A DNA stretch of 64,000 nt from Candidatus Nitrospira nitrosa. Lineage in GTDB: Bacteria > Nitrospirota > Nitrospiria > Nitrospirales > Nitrospiraceae. This document shows positions 25,517-34,059 of the stretch, piece by piece. The number at the start of each line of letters is the position of its first letter. Positions within the stretch are counted from its first letter, which is position 1. Below the pieces are notes generated by a model. That model had not been told where the DNA came from, did no database searches, and saw nothing but the letters and a program-made list of their open reading frames with translations. The translations under genes were made by a program, and so were the position numbers. The stretch spans positions 310,001 to 374,000 of the forward strand of contig NZ_CZQA01000009.1 in NCBI RefSeq assembly GCF_001458735.1, read 5' to 3'.

Positions 25517-27691
25517 ATGACACCCCAACGTGTGCTGTTGGTCATCCCTCCCTTAACTCAGCTGAATACCCCCTATCCATCCATCACCTACCTGACCGGA
25601 TTTCTGCAGTCCCAGGGGATCCAGGCAGAACAGGCTGACCTTGGTATTGAAATGGTGCTCCGTCTTTTCAGTGCTGACGGGCTACGATCCGTGTTCAAAC
25701 AACTGCATCACAACAGGAACGCCTTACCAAAAGAAGCCCTCCGCATGATGCAGGCCGAGCATCGGTACGTGGAACTGATCGAACCGGTTATTAGGTTTTT
25801 GCAAGGCCAGAGTTCCGACCTCGCCGGTCGCTTGATGCAGCCTGGGGTTCTACCTCAAGGGCCACGGTTTCGTGGTCGGCGAACATTCCCTCGGTCGGTG
25901 TCAGTCACCGACCGAGCTAAACAGTGGGCCACGTTCTTTCTTGAAGATCTCGCCGATCTCGTGCAAGCCACCATCACTCCGCACTTCGGTTTGAGTCGGT
26001 ATGCCGAGCATATTGGGCGCAGCGCCTCATCGTTCGATCAAATCGCCGCGTCGCTGGCGGAGCCGCAGAGCCTGATAGATGAGTGGGTACTGGATCTCTT
26101 CTGGAATCACTTCCAACGGACTCAGCCGACGCTCCTCGGCCTATCTATCCCTTTTCCAGGCAATCTGTATGGCGCATTCCTCATCGCGCAATCGATCAAA
26201 AGGCAGTGTCCGGACCTTCCTATCATCATTGGTGGTGGCTACGTGAACACTGAGCTTCGTCGAGTGACTGATCCCCGAGTGTTCGACTATGTGGACTTCA
26301 TCACGCTGGACAATGGAGAACGGCCGATCTTGTCTTTGATTGAACATCTCTCAGGACTGCGTCAGCGCGGAGCGTTGTGCCGAACGCTGTATCGCGAACA
26401 CAATCGTGTCATGTATGCAGATGATCCCTCTCTCACTGATTTCTCCATGGATGACATCGGGTGTCCGACCTACCGGGGATTGCCACTAGATCGCTATCTG
26501 ACCATTCTCGATAGTACGAACCCCATGCATCGCCTGTGGTCGGAGGGTCATTGGAACAAACTCACCGTGGCACATGGGTGTTATTGGAAACAATGCACAT
26601 TTTGCGACGTGGGGTTGAACTACATCAGTCGCTACGAAATGACGCCGACTGAACGGCTCATTCGGCAGATCGAGCAGCTCATGGCCGAAACAGGGTGCCG
26701 CGGCTTTCACTTCGTGGATGAGGCAGCCCCACCCGCGGCATTGAAATCATTAGCGTTGGGACTCTTGGAACGACGAATCACAATCCGCTGGTGGGGCAAT
26801 ATCCGGTTTGAACCAGCCTTCTCGCCCGACCTCTGCCGACTCCTGGCCGCATCCGGTTGTATCGCCGTGACGGCCGGACTCGAAGCCGCTTCGGACCGCC
26901 TGCTGGACGAAATGAAGAAAGGGATTACCGTCGATCAGACTGCACTGGTTGCCGCAGGATTTAGAAAAGCCGATATCCTGATCCACGCCTATCTGATGTA
27001 TGGCTGTCCATCAGAAACCATGCAGGAAACCATCGACTCTCTTGAGCGTATCCGGCAACTCATCGCAGCCGACCTGATTCAATCGGCCTTTTGGCACCGC
27101 TTCACGGTGACCGCGCACAGCCCGGTCGGTCTGGATCCCGCCGCACATGGTCTCCGGATTCTTGGACCCAAGTTCCAGGGTTTTGCAGAAAACGATCTTG
27201 AGCACAATGATCGTACTGGAAATACCCCGAACTGGATCGGGGAAGGACTTCGACGCTCGCTCCTCAACTACCTCGAACGGCGTGGACTCGATCTCGATGT
27301 CCGTTTTTGGTTCGATGAAAAGGTTCCGCGTCCTACGGTCTCTTCCAGATGGCTCACAGGCCTGCTCAAGAAACAACGTATCGATGAGGGAACCGCAAGA
27401 GAAAGGCGGCTGGTTTGGTTGGGAGGGACCGTGACCAGTGAGCCCGTCGGGAAGCGTTCACGACTCATCCTCCGAGGGCCTCAGCATGATCAGATCCTCA
27501 TGCTCCCGACTTCCCAAGCCCAATGGCTGACACAATTAATCTCGAATGCGACCCCACAACAGCCAGCTCAGACTTATCCACACATCCACGACATAGGTAA
27601 GGGGTTTCCTGGAACAGCATCAAGCTACAACCGATTTGTCACTTCTCTGACCTGGAAACAGATCAGAGCTACCGGATTGGTGTTCGTCTAG
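25517..27691 (+). CDS. B12-binding radical SAM protein
   Basis: A 724-residue protein. N-terminal RVLLVIPPLTQLNTPYP opens a cobalamin-binding (Rossmann) domain, continued by LLGLSIPFPGNLYGAFLIAQ and PIIIGGGYVNTELRR up to about residue 300. The radical SAM core follows, with the [4Fe-4S] ligands in CYWKQCTFC (about residues 355-363, CxxxxCxxC spacing). It ends with the TIM-barrel segment (GCIAVTAGLEAASDRLLDEM) and a C-terminal extension of about 200 residues. Such enzymes methylate or rearrange unreactive carbons using methylcobalamin and SAM; the substrate is unknown. The first spacing is CX4C rather than CX3C, worth noting. It is a single gene with a weak ribosome site. Confidence 0.85.
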   Translation: MTPQRVLLVIPPLTQLNTPYPSITYLTGFLQSQGIQAEQADLGIEMVLRLFSADGLRSVFKQLHHNRNALPKEALRMMQAEHRYVELIEPVIRFLQGQSSDLAGRLMQPGVLPQGPRFRGRRTFPRSVSVTDRAKQWATFFLEDLADLVQATITPHFGLSRYAEHIGRSASSFDQIAASLAEPQSLIDEWVLDLFWNHFQRTQPTLLGLSIPFPGNLYGAFLIAQSIKRQCPDLPIIIGGGYVNTELRRVTDPRVFDYVDFITLDNGERPILSLIEHLSGLRQRGALCRTLYREHNRVMYADDPSLTDFSMDDIGCPTYRGLPLDRYLTILDSTNPMHRLWSEGHWNKLTVAHGCYWKQCTFCDVGLNYISRYEMTPTERLIRQIEQLMAETGCRGFHFVDEAAPPAALKSLALGLLERRITIRWWGNIRFEPAFSPDLCRLLAASGCIAVTAGLEAASDRLLDEMKKGITVDQTALVAAGFRKADILIHAYLMYGCPSETMQETIDSLERIRQLIAADLIQSAFWHRFTVTAHSPVGLDPAAHGLRILGPKFQGFAENDLEHNDRTGNTPNWIGEGLRRSLLNYLERRGLDLDVRFWFDEKVPRPTVSSRWLTGLLKKQRIDEGTARERRLVWLGGTVTSEPVGKRSRLILRGPQHDQILMLPTSQAQWLTQLISNATPQQPAQTYPHIHDIGKGFPGTASSYNRFVTSLTWKQIRATGLVFV

Positions 27692-27740
27692 CAGCTTTGC
27701 AAGAAATACACGGCAGGCTCGATCATGAGGGAGAAAAAGC

Positions 27741-27775
27741 AAGGGCTGGAACCCATCATTTGGATTCCAGCCCTT
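27741..27775 (-). terminator. intrinsic terminator after the porin gene
   Basis: An 11-bp perfect stem (AAGGGCTGGAA / TTCCAGCCCTT) with a 13-base loop. On the minus strand it is followed by GCTTTTTCTCCC, a T run, so it mainly ends porin transcription; it also sits past the radical-SAM stop. Confidence 0.75.
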
Positions 27776-27811
27776 CCCTCACACTAACGGTTCTAAGTTA
27801 CGCTACAGTGA

Positions 27812-29128
27812 CTAGTACTGCAGCTGCAATGCGACGTGGAACGAATCCACCTTATCTCCAGTCGTGCTCGGCGCGTACCCACCGGCGAAGCCCTTTGTAT
27901 TGATATCGCCATACCGGTAAAACGCTGAAATCCTCGCATTATGACCGGAGATAATATAGTTCACACCGGTTTCCCACTCCTGCCGCATGGCACTGTACCG
28001 AGGATCGATGCTGGTGAATCGGACATAGGGCTGGAATCGTCCAATCCCCACTTCCTGGGGGATTAAGTACAAGCCGTACACCGTCCAGGAGTGGCCATTA
28101 AATGTACAGAAGCAGCTATTAAATCCACCAACGTTAGCAAACGCACCCGTTCCATAGTTGGCCCAGTGGCGCTTAAATTCTCCGTTGAACGTGAACACGC
28201 CCATGTTATTCGGAAGCACCTTTTCAAGCAATACATCGATAGAAGCACCAGTGAAATCAGACACATTCCCGGTAGCGGTGTTTCCAGCCCCATCTTTTTG
28301 GTGCTGCACGCTGGCACCAATCGCCGCTACATCTCCAGCCGTGCCATAATAGGTACCGGATGTGTAATAGCCAGGATTTGGCTCATCGTTCAGGAAATTC
28401 CACTGCAACCGTCCCGTGTACATCAGACTGCTGCCGGTATTAGGCCCCCCGCGCAATCCCTGCGAGACACTGACCACATACAAGAGATGCGTACCACCTG
28501 GATGAACTTTGCCCCAGAAGGTCGCCGCATTATCACGACCATAGAGACCGGCTCCACCACCCAGCGCACTCACCCCGTTGAAATTGGCGCTTGCGTCGGC
28601 TGGGAAAAACGGCGTTCTAAATCCGTCGAACGTTGCATGGTAGAACGGGCCGTTCAATTCACCACGTTCACTCGGCAGCAACATCCGCCCGACCCAGAGG
28701 TTGACCATCTCATTGAACTCAAACTTCCCGATGGCATCAAGCAGCCCGATCGAGGAGTTGCCTGAAAAATTCTGAGACGTACTGGTCAGAGCTGCATTGC
28801 CAAAGGCCCCGGCCCCTCCGCCAACCTGGCAGTTGAAGCAGTCGGTATTGAACTCAAACTTGATGTACTTGTGGATTTGCCCATTAACGTAAATACGAGC
28901 GTTGTTGATCGTAAAATCGTTCGTATAATGCCCGGCCGGCGATGCCCCTTCGATGGAATTGAAACTAGTCCTGATACCCATCCCGATCGAGATCCACTTG
29001 TCCTCATCAGCCTTGATCATGCCACCAGCAAAGGCACTGGGCAATGTGGATCCCATTCCAGCCACCAGTGCCGCCATGGCTCCAGCAACTACAAATTGTT
29101 TCCACCGCCTCACATTATGTCCCTTCAT
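27812..29128 (-). CDS. outer-membrane porin
   Basis: A 438-residue outer-membrane beta-barrel. The signal peptide (about 1-33, ending SAFA) starts at the ATG at 29128, chosen because GGGAGGG precedes it; an upstream frame start adds 40 unlikely residues. The mature protein is rich in Gly, Asn and aromatic residues with alternating strands (KFEFNTDCFNCQVGGG, NLWVGRMLLPSERGE, QPYVRFTSIDPRYS). It ends in ALQLQY, the aromatic terminal signal for BamA assembly. The paired Cys near residue 110 is unusual for porins. It probably forms a passive or selective channel; the family resembles putative porins of Nitrospira. Substrate unknown. Confidence 0.82.
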   Translation of the reverse strand: MKGHNVRRWKQFVVAGAMAALVAGMGSTLPSAFAGGMIKADEDKWISIGMGIRTSFNSIEGASPAGHYTNDFTINNARIYVNGQIHKYIKFEFNTDCFNCQVGGGAGAFGNAALTSTSQNFSGNSSIGLLDAIGKFEFNEMVNLWVGRMLLPSERGELNGPFYHATFDGFRTPFFPADASANFNGVSALGGGAGLYGRDNAATFWGKVHPGGTHLLYVVSVSQGLRGGPNTGSSLMYTGRLQWNFLNDEPNPGYYTSGTYYGTAGDVAAIGASVQHQKDGAGNTATGNVSDFTGASIDVLLEKVLPNNMGVFTFNGEFKRHWANYGTGAFANVGGFNSCFCTFNGHSWTVYGLYLIPQEVGIGRFQPYVRFTSIDPRYSAMRQEWETGVNYIISGHNARISAFYRYGDINTKGFAGGYAPSTTGDKVDSFHVALQLQY

Positions 29129-29453
29129 ACTGATGCCCTCCCTTGTGAGTAATAAGAAACCACTGCTGCCCACCTGATACTCTTGAGTAGAACCTCTTGT
29201 CCCTAGGAAATTGGCGCCGACTATGCCTAAGTCCTCGAAATAAAGCAAGAAACTTTTCGTATGTAGCTCAGCTGTGTCGACTATACATCAGTATTTTTGC
29301 TTGTCCAAACACATAACGAAAATGAGCAGGTACGATACCGAATCTGGTATTCTCCGCACATCTCACCATGCTCCACAATACGTAAGAGGTTTCAGCTCGT
29401 TTCACCCAATGGCTGTTGCGTTCTAGAATTCGGCCTCCTGTAAAAGCAATCCT

Positions 29454-29474
29454 TGTACCCCGGCACGGGGTACA
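29454..29474. promoter_or_regulatory. GC-rich palindrome upstream of the porin gene
   Basis: Arms TGTACCCCG and CGGGGTACA with a 3-base centre form a perfect 9-bp inverted repeat. It lies in the 444-base gene-free stretch 29129-29572, about 325 bases before the porin start. It could be an operator for a dimeric regulator or a hairpin. I see nothing else gene-like in that stretch. Confidence 0.4.
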
Positions 29475-29572
29475 TAAGAGAATCTACAGCTCGAGGCAAA
29501 TGGCAACCTGATACGAGTATGATTTTCGTCTTCATCAGGGAGAAATTCTAGGAGGTAACTTATTGATAAATA

Positions 29573-29614
29573 AAATCCAGGTAGATGGATGTCCTCATCC
29601 ATCTACCTGGATTT
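29573..29614 (-). terminator. strong intrinsic terminator after the peroxiredoxin gene
   Basis: A perfect 19-bp stem (AAATCCAGGTAGATGGATG pairing with its complement) and a 4-base loop, 22 bases past the peroxiredoxin stop. On the minus strand it runs into TTTTATTTATC. It is the strongest terminator in the window. Confidence 0.9.
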
Positions 29615-29636
29615 CTATGCGGAGATCAGCAACCGG

Positions 29637-30272
29637 CTAACGGTTCGGTTGGGGAGTATAGCGGAGGTATGGCTTGACCGTCGTGAAGCCTTTAGGAAAC
29701 AACTGTTGCGCTTCTGCATCACCCACTGCGGGAGTAATGATGCAATCCTCGCCATCCCTCCAGTTTGCTGGAGTGGCGACTTTATATTTGGACGTGAGTT
29801 GCAATGAATCGATGACGCGCATTAGCTCATCGAAGTTCCGGCCACAGGAGGCCGGGTAGGTCAATGTCAGCTTCACCTTCTTATCCGGGCCAATGATGAA
29901 GACCGACCGCACCGTCATGTTATCGATCGCATTCGGGTGAATCATGTCATAGAGCGTCGCGACCTTCTTATCCGGGTCAGCGATGATAGGATAGTTCATC
30001 GTCGTCTTTTGCGTCTCGTTAATATCATTGATCCACCCCTTATGAGAATCCATTGGATCCACACTCACGGCGATCACCTTGACTCCTCGTTTTTTGAATT
30101 CCGGAGAGATCTTGGCGACCGTACCTAACTCCGTCGTACAGACTGGGGTGTAGTCCTTAGGATGAGAAAACAGAATGCCCCAGCCGTTCCCCAACCATTC
30201 ATGGAAATTAATCGTCCCCTCTGTCGTCTCCGCCGTAAAATTCGGCGCGTCATCGCCCAATCGAATCGCCAT
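29637..30272 (-). CDS. 1-Cys peroxiredoxin (Prx6 type)
   Basis: A 211-residue thiol peroxidase. The peroxidatic Cys45 lies in HPKDYTPVCTTELG (37-50), the Prx6-class motif. The conserved Arg is in the TVRSVFIIGPDKKVKL segment (about residues 122-137), and a C-terminal extension typical of Prx6 (about 160-211) is present. Such enzymes reduce hydrogen peroxide and lipid hydroperoxides with an external thiol donor. The ATG at 30272 is preceded by AAGGAGGTGTC; a longer frame to 30476 lacks homology. It is a single gene with a strong terminator, so it is probably well expressed. No OxyR-type site was identified. Confidence 0.93.
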   Translation of the reverse strand: MAIRLGDDAPNFTAETTEGTINFHEWLGNGWGILFSHPKDYTPVCTTELGTVAKISPEFKKRGVKVIAVSVDPMDSHKGWINDINETQKTTMNYPIIADPDKKVATLYDMIHPNAIDNMTVRSVFIIGPDKKVKLTLTYPASCGRNFDELMRVIDSLQLTSKYKVATPANWRDGEDCIITPAVGDAEAQQLFPKGFTTVKPYLRYTPQPNR

Positions 30273-30494
30273 ATGACACCTCCTTAAAATCGTATCGTCA
30301 TGAAATAGAACCTCACTCGACCGTAGCTTGTTACCATACTGTGTCGTAATAGACGAGTTCAAGGGGCTGCGAGAAGGAAGCAACACCCCTTCCTGCCACG
30401 ACTCCCTTGCTTGCGGCATCAGATCGGGCCCCACACTCAAGTTTCTTGAATCCCAACCGATAGGACTCCTGTGCACCCTTGATGAAGGAGGAAC

Positions 30495-30857
30495 ATGGAC
30501 TCGGATTCCTCGCGCACCAAGCTCCGGATTTCCAAAGACCCGATGTACTTGCTGCTCCGGGAAGGGTGCATCAAGGAATTCAATGTTAAGAAGGCTGCGG
30601 GAGACAAATGCGATCTCCGAGGATGCGACCTACGAGGGCTTGATCTTCGTGGACTGGATGCCGATGGGCTGGACTTCAGCGATTGCTATTTCCGACAATC
30701 CGACCTGCGCGGCGTGGACTTAAGTAAGGCCAATTTGGACGGCGCCAGCATCAACGCGTGCAAGATTTCAGGCGTCCTCTTTCCAGCAGAACTCAGCGCT
30801 CCAGAGATTGAGCTTTCTCTCCTCCATGGAACCCGCATGCGACTCAGATCGAAGTAG
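30495..30857 (+). CDS. pentapeptide-repeat protein
   Basis: A 120-residue protein. Residues about 36-92 contain tandem pentapeptide repeats of the A(D/N)Lxx type (CDLRGCDLRGLDLRGLDADG, then SDLRGVDLSKANLDGASINA), which fold as a right-handed quadrilateral helix of about three coils. Flanking regions are not repetitive; the N-terminus is charged and the C-terminus is helical. AAGGAGGAAC before the ATG. Roles in this family include gyrase protection and scaffolding; none can be assigned. It is divergent from the peroxiredoxin gene (223 bases apart). Confidence 0.75.
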   Translation: MDSDSSRTKLRISKDPMYLLLREGCIKEFNVKKAAGDKCDLRGCDLRGLDLRGLDADGLDFSDCYFRQSDLRGVDLSKANLDGASINACKISGVLFPAELSAPEIELSLLHGTRMRLRSK

Positions 30858-30906
30858 TTGCGGATACCCGAATATCGACCACGCGTGTTCAATCTGAAAC
30901 ATGGTT

Positions 30907-33858
30907 TTAGGAGCCGGCGGCGAGTGCCAATTGCGTGCGCACCTTCTCATGCCCGGACTCTGCCGCTCCCGGATCCAGTAGGACGACTCGTTCCTCAGTC
31001 AACCGTCCACTTTCCAGCAACACATTCCGAACGACCTCCGCGCGTTGTCGAGCTAATGCCTCTAACTCAGCATCAGAAATCACGATAGCTGCGGCCACTC
31101 GTTGTTTCATCTCCTCGGTGGTTGGTTGGGCAGACACCGTCGAGGTGGTGGCCGGATCAGGCGGAGGAAGCTTTGCATACAGTTTTTCCAGCAGTCGTTG
31201 CTCATCTTTGGGGGAAAGCGTGTCGCCCTCAGAACCTGTCATCCTTCTGGGCTTCCCGCTCATTTCAAAGAGTTGATCCTGGAGTTTCATCGCCTGAAGG
31301 GCCGCCCGGTCCACTGTCGTATCGAACGTTCCTTTGACATCCAATCGGAGTCCGGCTCGCTCCTCGAGCGCCGTCTCCAAAGCCTCAAGCTTCTTCATAT
31401 CGTCGTCAGTCAACGAGGTGCTGCCTGGGTGGAACTCAATGAACTGCAGACCGTCCTCGTTCTCCCCTCCCCCAGGCACCAACTTGCCCATTAAGGAAAA
31501 CGGCGACGCAACCACTTTGGTCAGGAGATTGAGCAATGTTGAAATCACGACCTTGCCGTACTTGAAATCCGGGTCGTTGAGGTTACCCCGAATCGGCATG
31601 TCGATCTCAATCTGGCCCTTGCGATCCTTCAGCAGTCCCACGACCAGCGGGACAGGCAGCGAGGTGGCATCCGGACTATTGGTCTTCTCCCCAAACGTGA
31701 GTTGATCGACATGAACCAGGTTTTCGGCTTCTAATATCTTTTCAGACACCTTGTACTTCAGGTCGAGCGACAACTTCCCTTTAGATAATCCGTATCCCAC
31801 GTACTTGCCGCTGTATGGACCGCCCGGTCTCAGATCCATACCGGCCAGCGTGATGACCAAGTCCGTGAAGGCATCCTCGCTCAACGGGTTGATCTTTCCG
31901 ATGATCTTAAACGGCGCGGTTCGTCCCACTTTCCCAGCCAGATTGACGTCGGCTTTCTTGATCTGCTTGGAGGATAATCCCTTGATGGTCCCGCCAAAAT
32001 CCGTGAGACCGAACTTGACCTTAGGCTCAATCGACTGATCCTCAAACGTCGCGGCCAACCTCACCAGCTTGATCTGATCAATCCTGACAGGCACGGGCTC
32101 CGCCGGTTTGCCTTGCGACTTTTCCCCTCCGGGCTCTTTCTGAGGCGGCGCCTGCTCAGTCGGCGGAGATGAGGCGGCGAACCGCGAGAGATTCAGTTTC
32201 CCATCGCTACCGATGACAATCTGTGCATTTGGTTCTTGCCAGACGATTTCTTCGATTTTCACGGCCGTTGGCTCGACGTCCAGTGCAACCCGATTCAAGT
32301 TCAGCGCTTTCCACGTCACGGCATCAGTGAGAATGTTTCGCTCCCCGATCGCCAGCTGACTTACCCCTAGGTTCCCCTGAAACTGCAGCATGGGCCCGTT
32401 GTCATGTGCCTTGGAAAAATGCACCGCTCCATCAAGATCAACCGCACCGTCCCGCACTTCTGCATTGAGGAACTGATCGAGATAGGGTTGAAAAGGATGG
32501 ATCTCGATGTGCTCCAACTTAAGATTTGCGTCAGCTTTCAACGGTTCGACCGTCACCGTTCCCTTCACCCCAATCGCACCCGTCTCATTCAGTTTCAGGG
32601 ACAGATCGACCGGTAGCGGCTTCTTGAATGGAATCTGCACATCCTTCACGGTCAGATTCATCCTGTCGACATCCACATGGGCAGGCTTGGGGAGCGTCCG
32701 ATCCTCATACGACGCACTGTAGTTCTTCAGACCGATTTCGTCGACCGTGATCGCCCAAGGTTTGGCTGGCTTCTCCGACGTGGCCTTCACAGGCGACGGT
32801 GGCTCCGTCTTTCCCTCTCCACCCACAGGCGAAAATAGTGTTTGATAATTAAGCACACCGTTTGGTGCCATCCAGGCATCAAACCGGGCATCGGCTGAAT
32901 GGACCTTGGCGACCTCGACGGTCTGTTGCTGGAGATCCAGTTGAATCCCCTCCACATGAAACACCGGCACGGTTACAACGGGATCAATGCCACCCCGCTC
33001 CACGAGAGCTAAATCGTCAATCGAAACCTTTCCATTCTTCACCGTGGCCTGAGGAGCCTGGCCGCGAAGATCGAAATGATAAGAGGCTGAGAGGCCGAGG
33101 ACACCCTCATTCACATCGAACTGAAACTGCTCCTGCACGGCTTGATATAACACCTTCAGCCTGATCCCTGATATATTCAGCTGGCCGTCGGATTCCACCG
33201 GCTCCAGAAATATATTCCCCCCCCAAGAAATCTTTCCATTTTTCCCGATCTCCGCCGTAAAGGCATGGGCATTCTCACTTCCCTCGACCTGAACCGTGCT
33301 GAAGTTTCGTAGCACGATCCCGAACGGCACGATATCGATCACCACCGGCCTCGGCTTCGAATCATCTCGGTACTCAATAATTCCTTTCCCGATATCCAAC
33401 AGATCAATCTGCACCGGCATCAGTTTCTTGGGTTCACCGGCCGGTTGAGGAGATGGTTGGGCCTTTTCATCCACGGGTGGAACCAGCGACCTCAGATTCA
33501 GCTTGCCCTCCGAATTGACCCTGGCTGCCACGTACGGCATCGTGAGATGAATCTCATCGAACGCCACCTTTTGTAAGAACAGCGAGGCTGCACTCAGATT
33601 CACGAACAATTCCTCGAATCCGAGCATCGGCGTCCCGCTCGGCTCCTGTACTTCCAACCCACTGAGACGAAGTGACAGCACAAAAGGATTGAAACCAGCC
33701 TCCCGAAGCACAATAGGATGCTTGATTTGCTCCGAGACGGTGGGGACGACGTATGACTTAATGAGATAGGGAAGCAGCACGAATCCAACGAGGGTATAAC
33801 ACGCAATGAGACCAACTAACGTGCCGATAACCACACGTGGACGGAGCAACCGACGCAT
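30907..33858 (-). CDS. DUF748 (AsmA-like) envelope protein
   Basis: A 983-residue protein with one N-terminal transmembrane segment (about 10-32, VVIGTLVGLIACYTLVGFVL). A long periplasmic region of repeated beta blocks follows (FNPFVLSLRLSGLEVQ, VAFDEIHLTMPYVAARVN, VEPTAVKIEEIVWQEPNAQI), with Pro-rich linkers near 135, 350 and 590. The end (IEFHPGSTSLTDDDMKKLEA and the following helix) is typical of DUF748. AsmA/YhdP-like proteins are proposed to bridge the envelope and move phospholipids. ATG with GGAA upstream. It is a single gene; length fits the family. Confidence 0.85.
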   Translation of the reverse strand: MRRLLRPRVVIGTLVGLIACYTLVGFVLLPYLIKSYVVPTVSEQIKHPIVLREAGFNPFVLSLRLSGLEVQEPSGTPMLGFEELFVNLSAASLFLQKVAFDEIHLTMPYVAARVNSEGKLNLRSLVPPVDEKAQPSPQPAGEPKKLMPVQIDLLDIGKGIIEYRDDSKPRPVVIDIVPFGIVLRNFSTVQVEGSENAHAFTAEIGKNGKISWGGNIFLEPVESDGQLNISGIRLKVLYQAVQEQFQFDVNEGVLGLSASYHFDLRGQAPQATVKNGKVSIDDLALVERGGIDPVVTVPVFHVEGIQLDLQQQTVEVAKVHSADARFDAWMAPNGVLNYQTLFSPVGGEGKTEPPSPVKATSEKPAKPWAITVDEIGLKNYSASYEDRTLPKPAHVDVDRMNLTVKDVQIPFKKPLPVDLSLKLNETGAIGVKGTVTVEPLKADANLKLEHIEIHPFQPYLDQFLNAEVRDGAVDLDGAVHFSKAHDNGPMLQFQGNLGVSQLAIGERNILTDAVTWKALNLNRVALDVEPTAVKIEEIVWQEPNAQIVIGSDGKLNLSRFAASSPPTEQAPPQKEPGGEKSQGKPAEPVPVRIDQIKLVRLAATFEDQSIEPKVKFGLTDFGGTIKGLSSKQIKKADVNLAGKVGRTAPFKIIGKINPLSEDAFTDLVITLAGMDLRPGGPYSGKYVGYGLSKGKLSLDLKYKVSEKILEAENLVHVDQLTFGEKTNSPDATSLPVPLVVGLLKDRKGQIEIDMPIRGNLNDPDFKYGKVVISTLLNLLTKVVASPFSLMGKLVPGGGENEDGLQFIEFHPGSTSLTDDDMKKLEALETALEERAGLRLDVKGTFDTTVDRAALQAMKLQDQLFEMSGKPRRMTGSEGDTLSPKDEQRLLEKLYAKLPPPDPATTSTVSAQPTTEEMKQRVAAAIVISDAELEALARQRAEVVRNVLLESGRLTEERVVLLDPGAAESGHEKVRTQLALAAGS

Positions 33859-34059
33859 ATCTGACCGATTCCTTGGTAATTGGAACTGAGAGTAAAACTA
33901 TAGGGGACTAGCCCTTCGAATGTCTACTGGGGAAAGACCATCTTTCGTCTGGTATCTCTGTAGGGGGATCAACTCGTTGGCGATGTCCCAGATGAAGCGG
34001 ACATCGTGCATCCAATCGGCAAACGGTTGGTCGAGGGCTCCAATTGGGGGTTGCTGCTT

